Shown here piece by piece: positions 1 to 5,576 of a stretch of 8,013 bases of DNA. Location: the NCBI RefSeq assembly GCF_020742175.1, contig NZ_DYXM01000003.1, positions 1 to 8,013 on the forward strand, written 5' to 3'. Every line of letters starts with the position of its first letter. The stretch's first letter is position 1. A program made the translations under genes and the position numbers. The notes beneath the pieces were generated by a model. The model saw only the letters and a program-made list of their open reading frames with translations, did not search any database and had not been told where the DNA came from. This DNA is from Dietzia timorensis. Lineage in GTDB: Bacteria > Actinomycetota > Actinomycetes > Mycobacteriales > Mycobacteriaceae.

Positions 1-3
1 CCC

Positions 4-11
4 GGAAAGGA
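4..11 (+). promoter_or_regulatory. Ribosome binding site of the TipA-type regulator gene
   Basis: GGAAAGGA lies 9 bases before the ATG at 21. It supports that ATG as the start of the MerR-family gene. The same octamer recurs inside the gene at 341-348, just before a cluster of in-frame ATG codons. The promoter of the gene lies outside the window. Confidence 0.75.
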
Positions 12-20
12 CGAATACCC

Positions 21-821
21 ATGCAGTATGACGGCGGAGAGCACCGCTGGTCGGTGGGCGAGGTCGCGAAGCTCGCGGGAATCACCGTGCGCACGTTGCA
101 CCACTGGGACTCCCTCGGTCTCGTGAGCCCCTCGGCTCGTTCGGCTGCCGGGTACCGCCTTTACGGTCCGGGCGATCTTGCGCTGATTCACCGGGTTGTC
201 GTGTTTCGCGAACTGGGCATGTCGTTGGAGGACGTGGCGTCCGCCGTCAGAGGCGAGGGGTCGGTCCAGGTCCAACTGCGAAGGCAGGCCGACCTGCTGG
301 CGCGCGAGATCGACAGGCTCGGGCACATGAAGAGATCAGTGGAAAGGATGATGATGATGGAAGAGTCTGGAGTGTCGCTGACCCCGGAGGAGGCCGAGGA
401 GATCTTCGGCGAGAGCTTCAAGCCGGAGTATCAGGCCGAGGCGAAGGAGCGCTGGGGCGACACCGAGCAGTGGGCACAGTCCACGGCGCGGACCGCGAAG
501 TTCTCGAAGGAGGACTGGAAGCAGGTCAAGGCCGAGCAGGATGAACTCAACTCCGCGCTCGGCGAGGCCAAGCGTCGCGGTGTCGAGCCGGATTCGGATG
601 AGGCGGCGGCGCTTGCCGAGCGTCACCGCGGTTCGATCGACAGGTTCTACGACTGCACCCACGAGATGCAGGTGTGCCTGGCGCGGATGTACACGACCGA
701 CGAGCGGTTCACCGAGACCTACGACTCGGTCGAGCCGGGGCTGGCGCAGTGGCTGCGTGCCGCCGTGGAGTCCAATGCTCGCCGACACGGCGTCGACCCG
801 GAGACCGCCGAGTGGCGGTAG
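21..821 (+). CDS. MerR-family regulator with TipAS antibiotic-recognition domain
   Basis: This is a transcriptional activator of the TipAL type (266 residues; Streptomyces TipAL is about 253). Residues 10-76 form the MerR winged-helix DNA-binding domain, with the typical WSVGEVAKLAGITVRTLHHWD start and a GYRLYGPGDL wing. Residues 77-112 are a helical dimerisation linker. Residues 113-262 match the TipAS domain, with ERWGDTEQW, a RHRGSIDRFYDC stretch, MYTTDERF and the PGLAQWLRAAVESNA end. In the family, TipAS binds thiopeptide antibiotics, and a cysteine forms a covalent bond with thiostrepton. Here Cys212 and Cys219 lie 7 apart in that region, the spacing I recall for TipAL. By family knowledge the protein activates its own promoter and multidrug-response genes by re-shaping an over-spaced promoter. 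Its targets are not visible here; the neighbouring gene is convergent and so not an obvious target. The start is supported by a good Shine-Dalgarno. The domain assignment is firm; the actual ligand is unknown. Confidence 0.93.
   Translation: MQYDGGEHRWSVGEVAKLAGITVRTLHHWDSLGLVSPSARSAAGYRLYGPGDLALIHRVVVFRELGMSLEDVASAVRGEGSVQVQLRRQADLLAREIDRLGHMKRSVERMMMMEESGVSLTPEEAEEIFGESFKPEYQAEAKERWGDTEQWAQSTARTAKFSKEDWKQVKAEQDELNSALGEAKRRGVEPDSDEAAALAERHRGSIDRFYDCTHEMQVCLARMYTTDERFTETYDSVEPGLAQWLRAAVESNARRHGVDPETAEWR
341..359 (+). promoter_or_regulatory. Probable internal ribosome binding site and start codons for a short TipAS-like product
   Basis: GGAAAGG at 341-347 is followed at once by four in-frame ATG codons (348-359, Met110 to Met113). 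Spacing from the purine run to the third and fourth ATG is 6 and 9 bases, suitable for initiation. Starting there would give a protein of 154-155 residues holding only the TipAS ligand-binding domain. In Streptomyces lividans, tipA is known to make such a short in-frame product (TipAS, the C-terminal 144 residues of TipAL, beginning at about residue 110). That this happens here is an inference from the matching position and sequence. Confidence 0.6.
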
Positions 822-863
822 CCGGCAACGGGGCACGAGGCGCCCCGGGTCTTGCGAGAAATG

Positions 864-916
864 ACGCGCGGTCCTCCCCTTTTCCGGTTTCGCACCGGAG
901 TGGGAGGACCGCGCGT
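864..916. terminator. Bidirectional hairpin terminator between convergent genes
   Basis: A perfect 15-bp stem (864-878 with 902-916, ACGCGCGGTCCTCCC and its complement) encloses a second 6-bp hairpin (883-888 with 894-899, TCCGGT/ACCGGA, loop TTCGC). It sits 42 bases after the stop of the MerR gene and 14 bases after the stop of the convergent surface-protein gene. It can therefore serve both. Neither side has a long T run, as is common in high-GC actinobacteria. Confidence 0.8.
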
Positions 917-930
917 TCGTCTGTGTTCGG

Positions 931-2235
931 TTAGGAGCGGGCCCGGCGCCCCAGGAGCACGAAGGCCCCGCCGATGGCGACGAGCACCGCGGAGGCGATG
1001 CCGATGATTCCCGCGTCGACACCTGTGTTCGCGAGCTTCGGTTCTGCGGCGATCGACTCCTCGCCGCCCCGGGTGTCGGCGCCGGCGAAGTGGGCGCCTG
1101 CCGCCGGGTTAGCTGCTGGAGCGGCGTTTTCGCTGCGAGTGTCGCCCAGCTCGCCGTTTGCGGCGGGATCCGAGCCGGCCTTGTCTGCCTCGCCGTTGTC
1201 GCCACCGTTCCCGGCCGCGTTCGCGTTATCCGAGTCCGCGTCTTCGGCCTTCGCGTCATCGGAGTCGGCACCCTTGGAGTCGCCGTTCTCCGCTTCGTCG
1301 CCGGCCGTCTCCTCCTGCTCGGCCATCGCCTCTTCACACAGCTCGTCGGCCTCGTCCTCGGAGATCTCCTCCTTCTCCGCAAAGCCGCGGCGGCACGGCT
1401 CGGGCACCGCGACCTGGACGTGCGGGTCGCCGCGCTCGATCGGCGGAAGCGAGGCGACGGCGCGAAGCTCGTCGACGCTGTTGATGATCCCGTCCCACAG
1501 CTCGATGTCCTCGTCAGTGAGCTCGGCGGCATCCTGCTTGGCGGCCATGCCCTCGAAGTACCCGGTGAGGATCGTCGTCCCGATACCAAGGGCGCCCTGG
1601 AAGATGGTCCGCTCGGACACCGCAACGCCGAGCGAAGTGGCGAACTCGCCGCTTCCGGCGCTGCCCAGCGAGCCCGCGGCCGGAACATAGGTCACGCCCG
1701 GCAGCAGACCGCCGATGAGCGCCGAACCCGTGCTCGGCCCGTAGGGCCCGAGAGACAGGATGGCCGAGCCGACAGTCGCTGAGGTCACCACACCCACCGC
1801 GCTGATCGTTTGCGGGCTGAGCTCGCCGATCGCCTCGGGGTTGAAGGTGCCTGGCGCGCGGGGCGTCTCCGCGTACGCGTTGCCGCTCGGCTGCGAAGGC
1901 GTGGATGACGGCGGAGTTGCAGCATTCGCCTGCGTGCCGCTTTCGCCCGCGCCGGAGCCGGTGGCCGCGCCGCCTGCCTCTGCGTCGAGGCTGCCGGTGC
2001 CCTCGGGAAGCAGCCCGTCGAGCGAGCCGTTCCCTGCCGCCTGGTCCTTCTCTTCGCCGGCACCCTGCTGCAGGGAGCCCGAGTCGAGACTGCCGATGGC
2101 CGGGGCTGCCGCCGCAGGAGCGGCGGCAGCGAAGATCAGCGAGGTGGCAGCAGATGCGGCAATGACGGAGCGAGAGGCGAGTCTCGGGGTAGAGCGGTGT
2201 CCATTGCTCGATGAAGCGGTGTTGACCAGGGCCAT
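931..2235 (-). CDS. Secreted, sortase-anchored surface protein with LANTG signal, function unknown
   Basis: The 434-residue protein is exported and probably cell-wall-anchored; its family is not recognised. Residues 1-44 form a signal peptide: a polar, arginine-containing start, then a hydrophobic core (SVIAASAATSLIFAAAAP) and an Ala-rich cleavage region. The mature start carries GSLD motifs at 48-51, 70-73 and 81-84. Residues 90-130 are Ser/Pro/Thr/Gly-rich. Residues 135-230 are a glycine-rich, mildly hydrophobic domain. Residues 236-305 are charged and hold the only two cysteines (281 and 300), which could pair. Residues 306-395 are a low-complexity acidic Asp/Glu/Ala stalk with a 10-residue tandem repeat (323-332, 333-342). 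The C-terminus has LANTG (401-405), a hydrophobic helix (about 408-428) and the basic tail RRARS, the order of a sortase sorting signal. LAXTG is the motif of class E sortases in high-GC Gram-positives; no sortase gene lies in the window. No strong Shine-Dalgarno precedes the ATG, but no other start fits the signal peptide. The gene lies 74 bases after cls on the same strand. Confidence 0.85.
   Translation of the reverse strand: MALVNTASSSNGHRSTPRLASRSVIAASAATSLIFAAAAPAAAAPAIGSLDSGSLQQGAGEEKDQAAGNGSLDGLLPEGTGSLDAEAGGAATGSGAGESGTQANAATPPSSTPSQPSGNAYAETPRAPGTFNPEAIGELSPQTISAVGVVTSATVGSAILSLGPYGPSTGSALIGGLLPGVTYVPAAGSLGSAGSGEFATSLGVAVSERTIFQGALGIGTTILTGYFEGMAAKQDAAELTDEDIELWDGIINSVDELRAVASLPPIERGDPHVQVAVPEPCRRGFAEKEEISEDEADELCEEAMAEQEETAGDEAENGDSKGADSDDAKAEDADSDNANAAGNGGDNGEADKAGSDPAANGELGDTRSENAAPAANPAAGAHFAGADTRGGEESIAAEPKLANTGVDAGIIGIASAVLVAIGGAFVLLGRRARS
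1210..1269 (-). repeat. Two tandem 30-base units in the acidic stalk of the surface protein
   Basis: The two units encode ADSDDAKAED (residues 323-332) and ADSDNANAAG (333-342). The DNA copies share the blocks TTCGCGT, ATC and GAGTC on the + strand, with changes mostly at third codon positions. This suggests an old in-frame duplication under selection for an acidic, flexible spacer. Confidence 0.55.
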
Positions 2236-2309
2236 CGGTGGGGTGTTCCGTTCTCGCGGGGTGTGATGTTTTCAGGGAATTCTTGGCGCGTATTGAAGGT
2301 TACTTCACG

Positions 2310-3791
2310 TCATTGCAGCGCAGAAGTGAGGCGGAACACGTTGTCGAAATATCTTCCGATCAGCGGCCGCTCCATCCACCGCTCGTACGTCAGTTCCGTG
2401 GAGATGTCCTCGTAGTGGTCCACGACCGAATCGAGCTCTGCGACCGCGTTGCCGCCGAACACCAGAATGCTCACCTCGAAGTTGAGGATGAACGAGCGGA
2501 TGTCCATGTTCGACGAACCGAAGTAGGCGTGCTTGGTGTCCACGACCATCATCTTCGAGTGCAGAACCTTCGGGCGTGGGAACCGATAGAGAATCACCCC
2601 GGCCTCGAGAAGCTCGCGGAAGTACGACTGTTGCGCGTGGTGCACGGCGAACTGATCGGCCTTCTCGGGGACGAGCAGCTCGACCCTGACCCCGCGAAGC
2701 ACGGCCGATTTCATCGCCTCGATGAACGCCTCGTTCGGGACGAAATAGGGGCTTACGAGCCGGACCGATTCCGTGGCCCCGTTGATCATCTGGACGAACA
2801 TGCGCAGCGAGGGTTCGGCCGGATAGCCCGGCCCGCTGGGTACGACCTGGAATACGTTGACCTCGCCGCCGACTTGTTCCACCTCGTATTCGCGAAGGCG
2901 GTCCAGGACGTGGGAGATGATTTCCCCGGATTCGGCGAGCCAGTCCGTCGCGAACACCGCGTCGAGCGCGTCGACGACCTCGCCCGAGACGTGCATCATT
3001 AAGTCGACCCATTCGCGGCCGACCTTCTGATTTCGTTTCGAGCCGTAGTAGCGGCTGATGAGGTTTTGCGAACCGACGAAGGCCTCTCGTCCGTCGACGA
3101 TGAGGAACTTTCGGTGGTTGCGCAGGTCGGGGCGACGGAATCGCCCGCGGAACGGGTTGATGGGAAGCATCTTGTAGAACTCGACGCCCGCCGCCTTCAG
3201 ACGCCTCTTGATAGGCCGGAAGCCGTGATACTTCGCAGAGCCGAGATGGTCCGCGAGCACGCGCACGGTGACCCCGCGTTCGGCAGCTGCGATGAGCGCG
3301 ACGTAGAACTCTTCGGTCTCCGAGTCCCAGGATTGGGCATAGAACTCGACATGGACATACGACGTGGACCGCTCGATCGCCTCGGTCATTGCAGCGAGCG
3401 ATGCTGTGTATTCGCGGTAGACGCCGAGGCACCGCCCGGTGCTGGGAGGGAGGTTGGTGAGCGTGCGATTCATCGTAAGGATCTGGCCGAAGCGCTTCCC
3501 CACCGTCACGCCCTCGGGCAGGGTCGGCCAGTCCGCCGTCGCCTGCGAGAACGATTCGGTCGCCCGTTCCTGGATAGCGTGCCTGCGCCCGCGGACGAAT
3601 GGCGAGCCCAGCATGAAGTAAAGCGGGACACCGACGATGGGCAGCACGAGGATAAGCAGCAACCAGGCCTGCGAGGACGAGGGTTGCCGGCGTTCTGGCA
3701 CGATGCCGACGGCGGCGACCTTGACGACGAACTCGATCCACAGCACGACCGCTGCCCAGTTGATCGACTCTATCCACGCGGCGACATTCAT
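2310..3791 (-). CDS. cls: Cardiolipin synthase, phospholipase D type
   Basis: This membrane enzyme makes cardiolipin by transferring a phosphatidyl group between phosphatidylglycerol molecules, releasing glycerol. From the ATG at 3789-3791 it has 493 residues, normal for bacterial Cls. Two membrane helices (about 13-34 and 42-62) form the usual N-terminal anchor. Two phospholipase D catalytic motifs follow: H226-x-K228-x4-D233 (HRKFLIVD, then GSQNL) and H411-x-K413-x4-D418 (HSKMMVVD, then GSSNMDIRSF). Both are intact. The frame stays open upstream to an ATG at 3950, but that extension has no membrane character and would cover most of the divergent spacer and the rraA promoter region, so the shorter start is preferred. 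No strong Shine-Dalgarno is visible. An 8-bp dyad lies 12 bases upstream of the chosen start. The gene is divergent from rraA and is followed after 74 bases by the surface-protein gene. Confidence 0.93.
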   Translation of the reverse strand: MNVAAWIESINWAAVVLWIEFVVKVAAVGIVPERRQPSSSQAWLLLILVLPIVGVPLYFMLGSPFVRGRRHAIQERATESFSQATADWPTLPEGVTVGKRFGQILTMNRTLTNLPPSTGRCLGVYREYTASLAAMTEAIERSTSYVHVEFYAQSWDSETEEFYVALIAAAERGVTVRVLADHLGSAKYHGFRPIKRRLKAAGVEFYKMLPINPFRGRFRRPDLRNHRKFLIVDGREAFVGSQNLISRYYGSKRNQKVGREWVDLMMHVSGEVVDALDAVFATDWLAESGEIISHVLDRLREYEVEQVGGEVNVFQVVPSGPGYPAEPSLRMFVQMINGATESVRLVSPYFVPNEAFIEAMKSAVLRGVRVELLVPEKADQFAVHHAQQSYFRELLEAGVILYRFPRPKVLHSKMMVVDTKHAYFGSSNMDIRSFILNFEVSILVFGGNAVAELDSVVDHYEDISTELTYERWMERPLIGRYFDNVFRLTSALQ

Positions 3792-3803
3792 TATGTGCTT
3801 ATT

Positions 3804-3835
3804 GTGCCCGCTTTGGGTTTCGAGATTGCGGGCAC
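3804..3835. repeat. 8-bp inverted repeat in the cls leader region
   Basis: GTGCCCGC (3804-3811) and GCGGGCAC (3828-3835) are perfect complements separated by 16 bases. The arm nearest cls ends 12 bases before its ATG, so this could be a leader hairpin or an operator. No known factor is recognised. Confidence 0.4.
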
Positions 3836-3848
3836 CGGCATATTGCCG
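3836..3848. repeat. 13-base palindrome CGGCATATTGCCG
   Basis: The arms CGGCA and TGCCG flank TAT. It directly abuts the 8-bp inverted repeat at 3804-3835 and lies in the middle of the cls-rraA divergent spacer. It may be an operator half of a compound site. Its function is not known. Confidence 0.35.
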
Positions 3849-3897
3849 CCTGCGAAGCAGCCCGGGGAGCGATTCGGTCGGGGCGTGCCGCCCGCGC

Positions 3898-3925
3898 ACA
3901 CCGATGCTCGTAACATCGCAGGTGT
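3898..3925. repeat. Bulged dyad over the putative rraA promoter
   Basis: ACACCGATG (3898-3906) can pair with CATC (3914-3917) and, after a three-base bulge, GGTGT (3921-3925). The perfect core is CGATG-N7-CATCG (3902-3918). It overlaps the putative -10 element of rraA, the position of a repressor site. This is an inference from symmetry only. Confidence 0.3.
3911..3916 (+). promoter_or_regulatory. Putative -10 element of rraA
   Basis: TAACAT fits the actinobacterial TAnnnT -10 pattern. It would give a leader of about 45 bases before the rraA ATG. No convincing -35 element is present at the usual distance, so the assignment is tentative. Confidence 0.3.
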
Positions 3926-3956
3926 AGAGACAGCCTCTTACGCGGCTCACCGATTC

Positions 3957-3963
3957 GAAGGAG
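3957..3963 (+). promoter_or_regulatory. Ribosome binding site of rraA
   Basis: GAAGGAG lies 4 bases before the ATG at 3968. It is a strong Shine-Dalgarno that fixes the start of rraA. Confidence 0.75.
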
Positions 3964-3967
3964 CACC

Positions 3968-4447
3968 ATGTCCGGTTCGCTGGAATTCATCGCCACCGCC
4001 GATCTCGTCGACGAGATCGGCCCCGCCGTGCGCAGCTGCGATACGCAGTTCCGCAACATCGGAGGTCACAGTGAGTTCTGCGGCCGCATTGCGACCGTGC
4101 GCTGCTACCAGGACAACGCGCTGCTCAAGAGCATTCTCGGTGAGCCGGGCGACGGCCGCGTGCTCGTGATCGACGGCGCCGAAAGCGTGCACACGGCGCT
4201 CGTCGGAGACGTCATCGCCGAGCTCGGACGGTCGAATGGCTGGGCCGGCGTCGTCGTCAACGGCGCCGTGCGGGATTCGAAGATCATCGCCGGCATGGAA
4301 TTCGGATGTAAGGCGCTCGGCATGAACCCGCGTAAATCCACCAAAACCGGCGACGGCGAGCGTGACGTCGTCGTCGGATTCGGCGGGATCACGTTCGTCC
4401 CCGGCGAAGAGCTGTATTCCGACGACGACGGGATCGTCGTCCGGTAG
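3968..4447 (+). CDS. rraA: RraA-family protein (ribonuclease E activity regulator)
   Basis: The 159-residue cytoplasmic protein is close to E. coli RraA (161) in length. The family trimer binds RNase E and lowers its activity. It was formerly misnamed MenG, a menaquinone methyltransferase, but has no methyltransferase motifs. Visible family features are GDVIAEL (80-86), the core NGWAGVVVNGAVRD (90-103), KALGMNPRKSTKTG (115-128) and the C-terminal VPGEELYSDDDGIVV (144-158). Some members of the wider fold are metal-dependent aldolases that use an Arg-Asp pair followed by an acidic residue three positions on. Here Arg102-Asp103 are present but that position is Ile106, which favours a non-aldolase RraA role. 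The start is set by the strong Shine-Dalgarno. The gene is divergent from cls and convergent with the small secreted-protein gene, with 30 bases between the stops. Confidence 0.92.
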   Translation: MSGSLEFIATADLVDEIGPAVRSCDTQFRNIGGHSEFCGRIATVRCYQDNALLKSILGEPGDGRVLVIDGAESVHTALVGDVIAELGRSNGWAGVVVNGAVRDSKIIAGMEFGCKALGMNPRKSTKTGDGERDVVVGFGGITFVPGEELYSDDDGIVVR

Positions 4448-4458
4448 AAACCACGTCT

Positions 4459-4472
4459 CGCCCCGAGGGGCG
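4459..4472. terminator. Short hairpin between the convergent rraA and secreted-protein genes
   Basis: CGCCC (4459-4463) pairs with GGGCG (4468-4472) around a CGAG loop, just after the rraA stop and before the stop of the convergent gene. A second perfect 6-bp hairpin, GTCGAG-GCTG-CTCGAC (4487-4502), lies in the 3' end of the opposing gene. Either could help to stop transcription. There is no T run, so confidence is low. Confidence 0.35.
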
Positions 4473-4477
4473 CGCCG

Positions 4478-4864
4478 CTAGCTTCCGTCGAGGCTGCTCG
4501 ACAGGCTGCCGAACGCGACCTCGCCCACCGAGAACAGCGGCGTGCCCTGCTGGCTACCGAGCGCACCGAACACCCCGTTGAGCGAGAGCAGGTCGGGGAG
4601 CTCGATACTCATCACCACGGAGCCGGTGTTGATCGCAGAACTGAGCACATTGGCGAGCGACTCGGTCCCGAAGGACCCATAGCCGAAGACCTGCGCGCGG
4701 CACTCCGGCCTGGAATCGACCTTTTCGCCGGACTCGAATGCGCAGGGCACCGGCTCTTCGGCCTTCCCCTGCCCTGAGTCCTCCGCCGACGCGACGCCCA
4801 CCCCTGCCGACATGGCCATGCCGACCGTCGCCGCAGCCACGAGCGCCCCACGAAACTTCCGCAT
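4478..4864 (-). CDS. Small secreted protein, function unknown
   Basis: The 128-residue exported protein belongs to no family I recognise. The start at 4862-4864 gives a clear signal peptide: MRKFR, a hydrophobic core to about residue 24, and an ASA cleavage site at 25-27. GGAAG 4 bases upstream supports it. The frame extends upstream to 5095, but that part has no secretory character and overlaps the next gene, so it is rejected. The mature protein of about 101 residues has only two cysteines (41 and 55), suited to one disulfide. It continues with a Gly/Ser/Leu-rich segment (60-105) and ends in GSLSSSLDGS. There is no sorting signal, lipobox or second membrane helix, so it is probably released or held non-covalently. 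It resembles the sortase-anchored protein at 931-2235 in short GSL/SLDG motifs only. It appears to be a single-gene unit with its own A+T-rich promoter region. Confidence 0.82.
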   Translation of the reverse strand: MRKFRGALVAAATVGMAMSAGVGVASAEDSGQGKAEEPVPCAFESGEKVDSRPECRAQVFGYGSFGTESLANVLSSAINTGSVVMSIELPDLLSLNGVFGALGSQQGTPLFSVGEVAFGSLSSSLDGS

Positions 4865-4872
4865 TCTTCTTC

Positions 4873-4898
4873 CGATGTTTGTACCTAGATACACATCG
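4873..4898. repeat. Inverted repeat CGATGT-N14-ACATCG upstream of the small secreted-protein gene
   Basis: The arms 4873-4878 and 4893-4898 are perfect 6-bp complements. The spacer contains a near-palindrome, GTACCTAGATAC. The site lies between the putative -10 and the Shine-Dalgarno, spanning the expected transcription start, which suits a repressor operator or a leader hairpin. Confidence 0.4.
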
Positions 4899-4900
4899 TA
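4895..4900 (-). promoter_or_regulatory. Putative -10 element of the small secreted-protein gene
   Basis: On the - strand this reads TACGAT, matching TAnnnT, within an A+T-rich stretch that stands out from its high-GC surroundings. At 17 bases upstream the sequence is close to TTCAGT, a poor -35. Transcription would begin about 20-25 bases before the ATG. Confidence 0.4.
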
Positions 4901-4918
4901 TTTATTTGCGGCTCGGTT

Positions 4919-4940
4919 ACTGAATTTCCACTGAGATTCT
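4919..4940. repeat. Imperfect 11-base tandem repeat near the -35 region of the secreted-protein gene
   Basis: ACTGAATTTCC (4919-4929) is followed directly by ACTGAGATTCT (4930-4940), with 8 of 11 positions equal. The one-helical-turn spacing upstream of the promoter could suit an activator. It is also short enough to be chance. Confidence 0.25.
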
Positions 4941-4964
4941 TGTTTCGTCTCGCGATCCGGGGAG

Positions 4965-5540
4965 CTAGGATTCCTCGCGCACCCAGCGCAGAAGCGGGCG
5001 CAGCGACTTGCGATGGGTGAAGTCGAAGTTTCCGCCGTTATCGAGCATTGCCTGCTCTTCAGGGGTGCGTTTCGGACGCGCCTTGAGGGCGGCAACCTGC
5101 GCGCGCAGCGCGATCTTGTCTCTCATCCCCAGCGAAGCCGTGTCGAGCTTGCCCCGAAGTTGGAAGAATTTTAACTGCGTCATTTTCTCGGCGTCGATGG
5201 TCTTCTCGATGGCGCGCAGCCGGTCGTAGTCGAAGACCTGCGACATACCGACCACCGCGATCGCCACTCGCCGCCCGAAGTCCTGCAGGTAATCCCAGTT
5301 ATCGAGCACAAAGGTCGCGCCACCGAGGGCGCCGTCGGCCCCCAGCGCCGTCACGACGATCACGGTGTCCGCGACGAGCAGGTCGCCGCTGAGCGGGCCG
5401 ACCGGGTCTGCCGCGTCTTCAACGGTGCCGATCGCCCCGCCCGTGTCCTCTGCCAACCATTCGGCGTAGGTACGCGCCCCCGCGTCGTGCCCGTCGAAGA
5501 CGACCACGACGTGGCGCTGCGGCATGTCCTGTTCGCTCAC
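4965..5540 (-). CDS. Flavodoxin-like protein (Flavodoxin_5/HemG-like family)
   Basis: The 191-residue cytoplasmic protein has an N-terminal flavodoxin-like alpha/beta fold. Strand HVVVVFDG (10-17) leads into helix ARTYAEWLAE (22-31), then DLLVADTVIVVTALG (53-67) and RRVAIAVVGMS (90-100). The C-terminus has the signature of the flavodoxin-domain family that includes HemG-like enzymes: FFQLRGKLD (125-133), then MRDKIAL, TPEEQAMLDNGGNFDFTHRKSL (159-180) and PLLRWV. Family members bind FMN and act in redox reactions, some as menaquinone-dependent protoporphyrinogen oxidases. The usual Ser/Thr/Gly phosphate loop is replaced by DGHDAGART (16-24), so FMN binding is uncertain. The start is GTG at 5538-5540, preceded by GGGGAA. 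An internal ATG (Met6) is the alternative. It follows the S4-domain gene by 36 bases on the same strand and is probably co-transcribed. The family assignment is good; the function is not settled. Confidence 0.8.
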   Translation of the reverse strand: MSEQDMPQRHVVVVFDGHDAGARTYAEWLAEDTGGAIGTVEDAADPVGPLSGDLLVADTVIVVTALGADGALGGATFVLDNWDYLQDFGRRVAIAVVGMSQVFDYDRLRAIEKTIDAEKMTQLKFFQLRGKLDTASLGMRDKIALRAQVAALKARPKRTPEEQAMLDNGGNFDFTHRKSLRPLLRWVREES

Positions 5541-5576
5541 TGGTGTTCCCCGTTCTTGGTTGTTCGCCGTTCGGCT

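Noticed and set aside
348..359. (ATG)4 tract as a slippage or phase-variation repeat
   Set aside because: Trinucleotide changes would keep the frame, so it cannot switch the gene; an internal start is the better explanation.
336..1688. 450-residue open frame on the - strand spanning the MerR gene and the surface-protein gene
   Set aside because: Arg/Pro/Ser-rich shadow translation crossing the terminator hairpin; both real genes beneath it are well supported.
2294..2307. Small dyad TGAAG-GTTA-CTTCA after the cls stop, as a terminator
   Set aside because: Only 5 bp, A+T-rich and with no T run; too weak to call, so cls and the surface-protein gene may or may not share a transcript.
2305..3777. 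490-residue second frame on the - strand within cls
   Set aside because: Arg-rich frame offset from cls, with no motif or membrane segment; cls carries both HKD motifs.
3792..3950. Upstream extension of cls to the ATG at 3950
   Set aside because: The added 53 residues show no conserved or membrane character and would cover most of the divergent spacer and the putative rraA promoter.
3066..4169. 367-residue + strand frame across cls and into rraA
   Set aside because: Antisense shadow of cls that runs out of frame into rraA; no recognisable domain and no ribosome binding site.
4865..5095. Upstream extension of the small secreted protein
   Set aside because: It overlaps the flavodoxin-like gene, lacks secretory features, and the downstream ATG has both a Shine-Dalgarno and a signal peptide.
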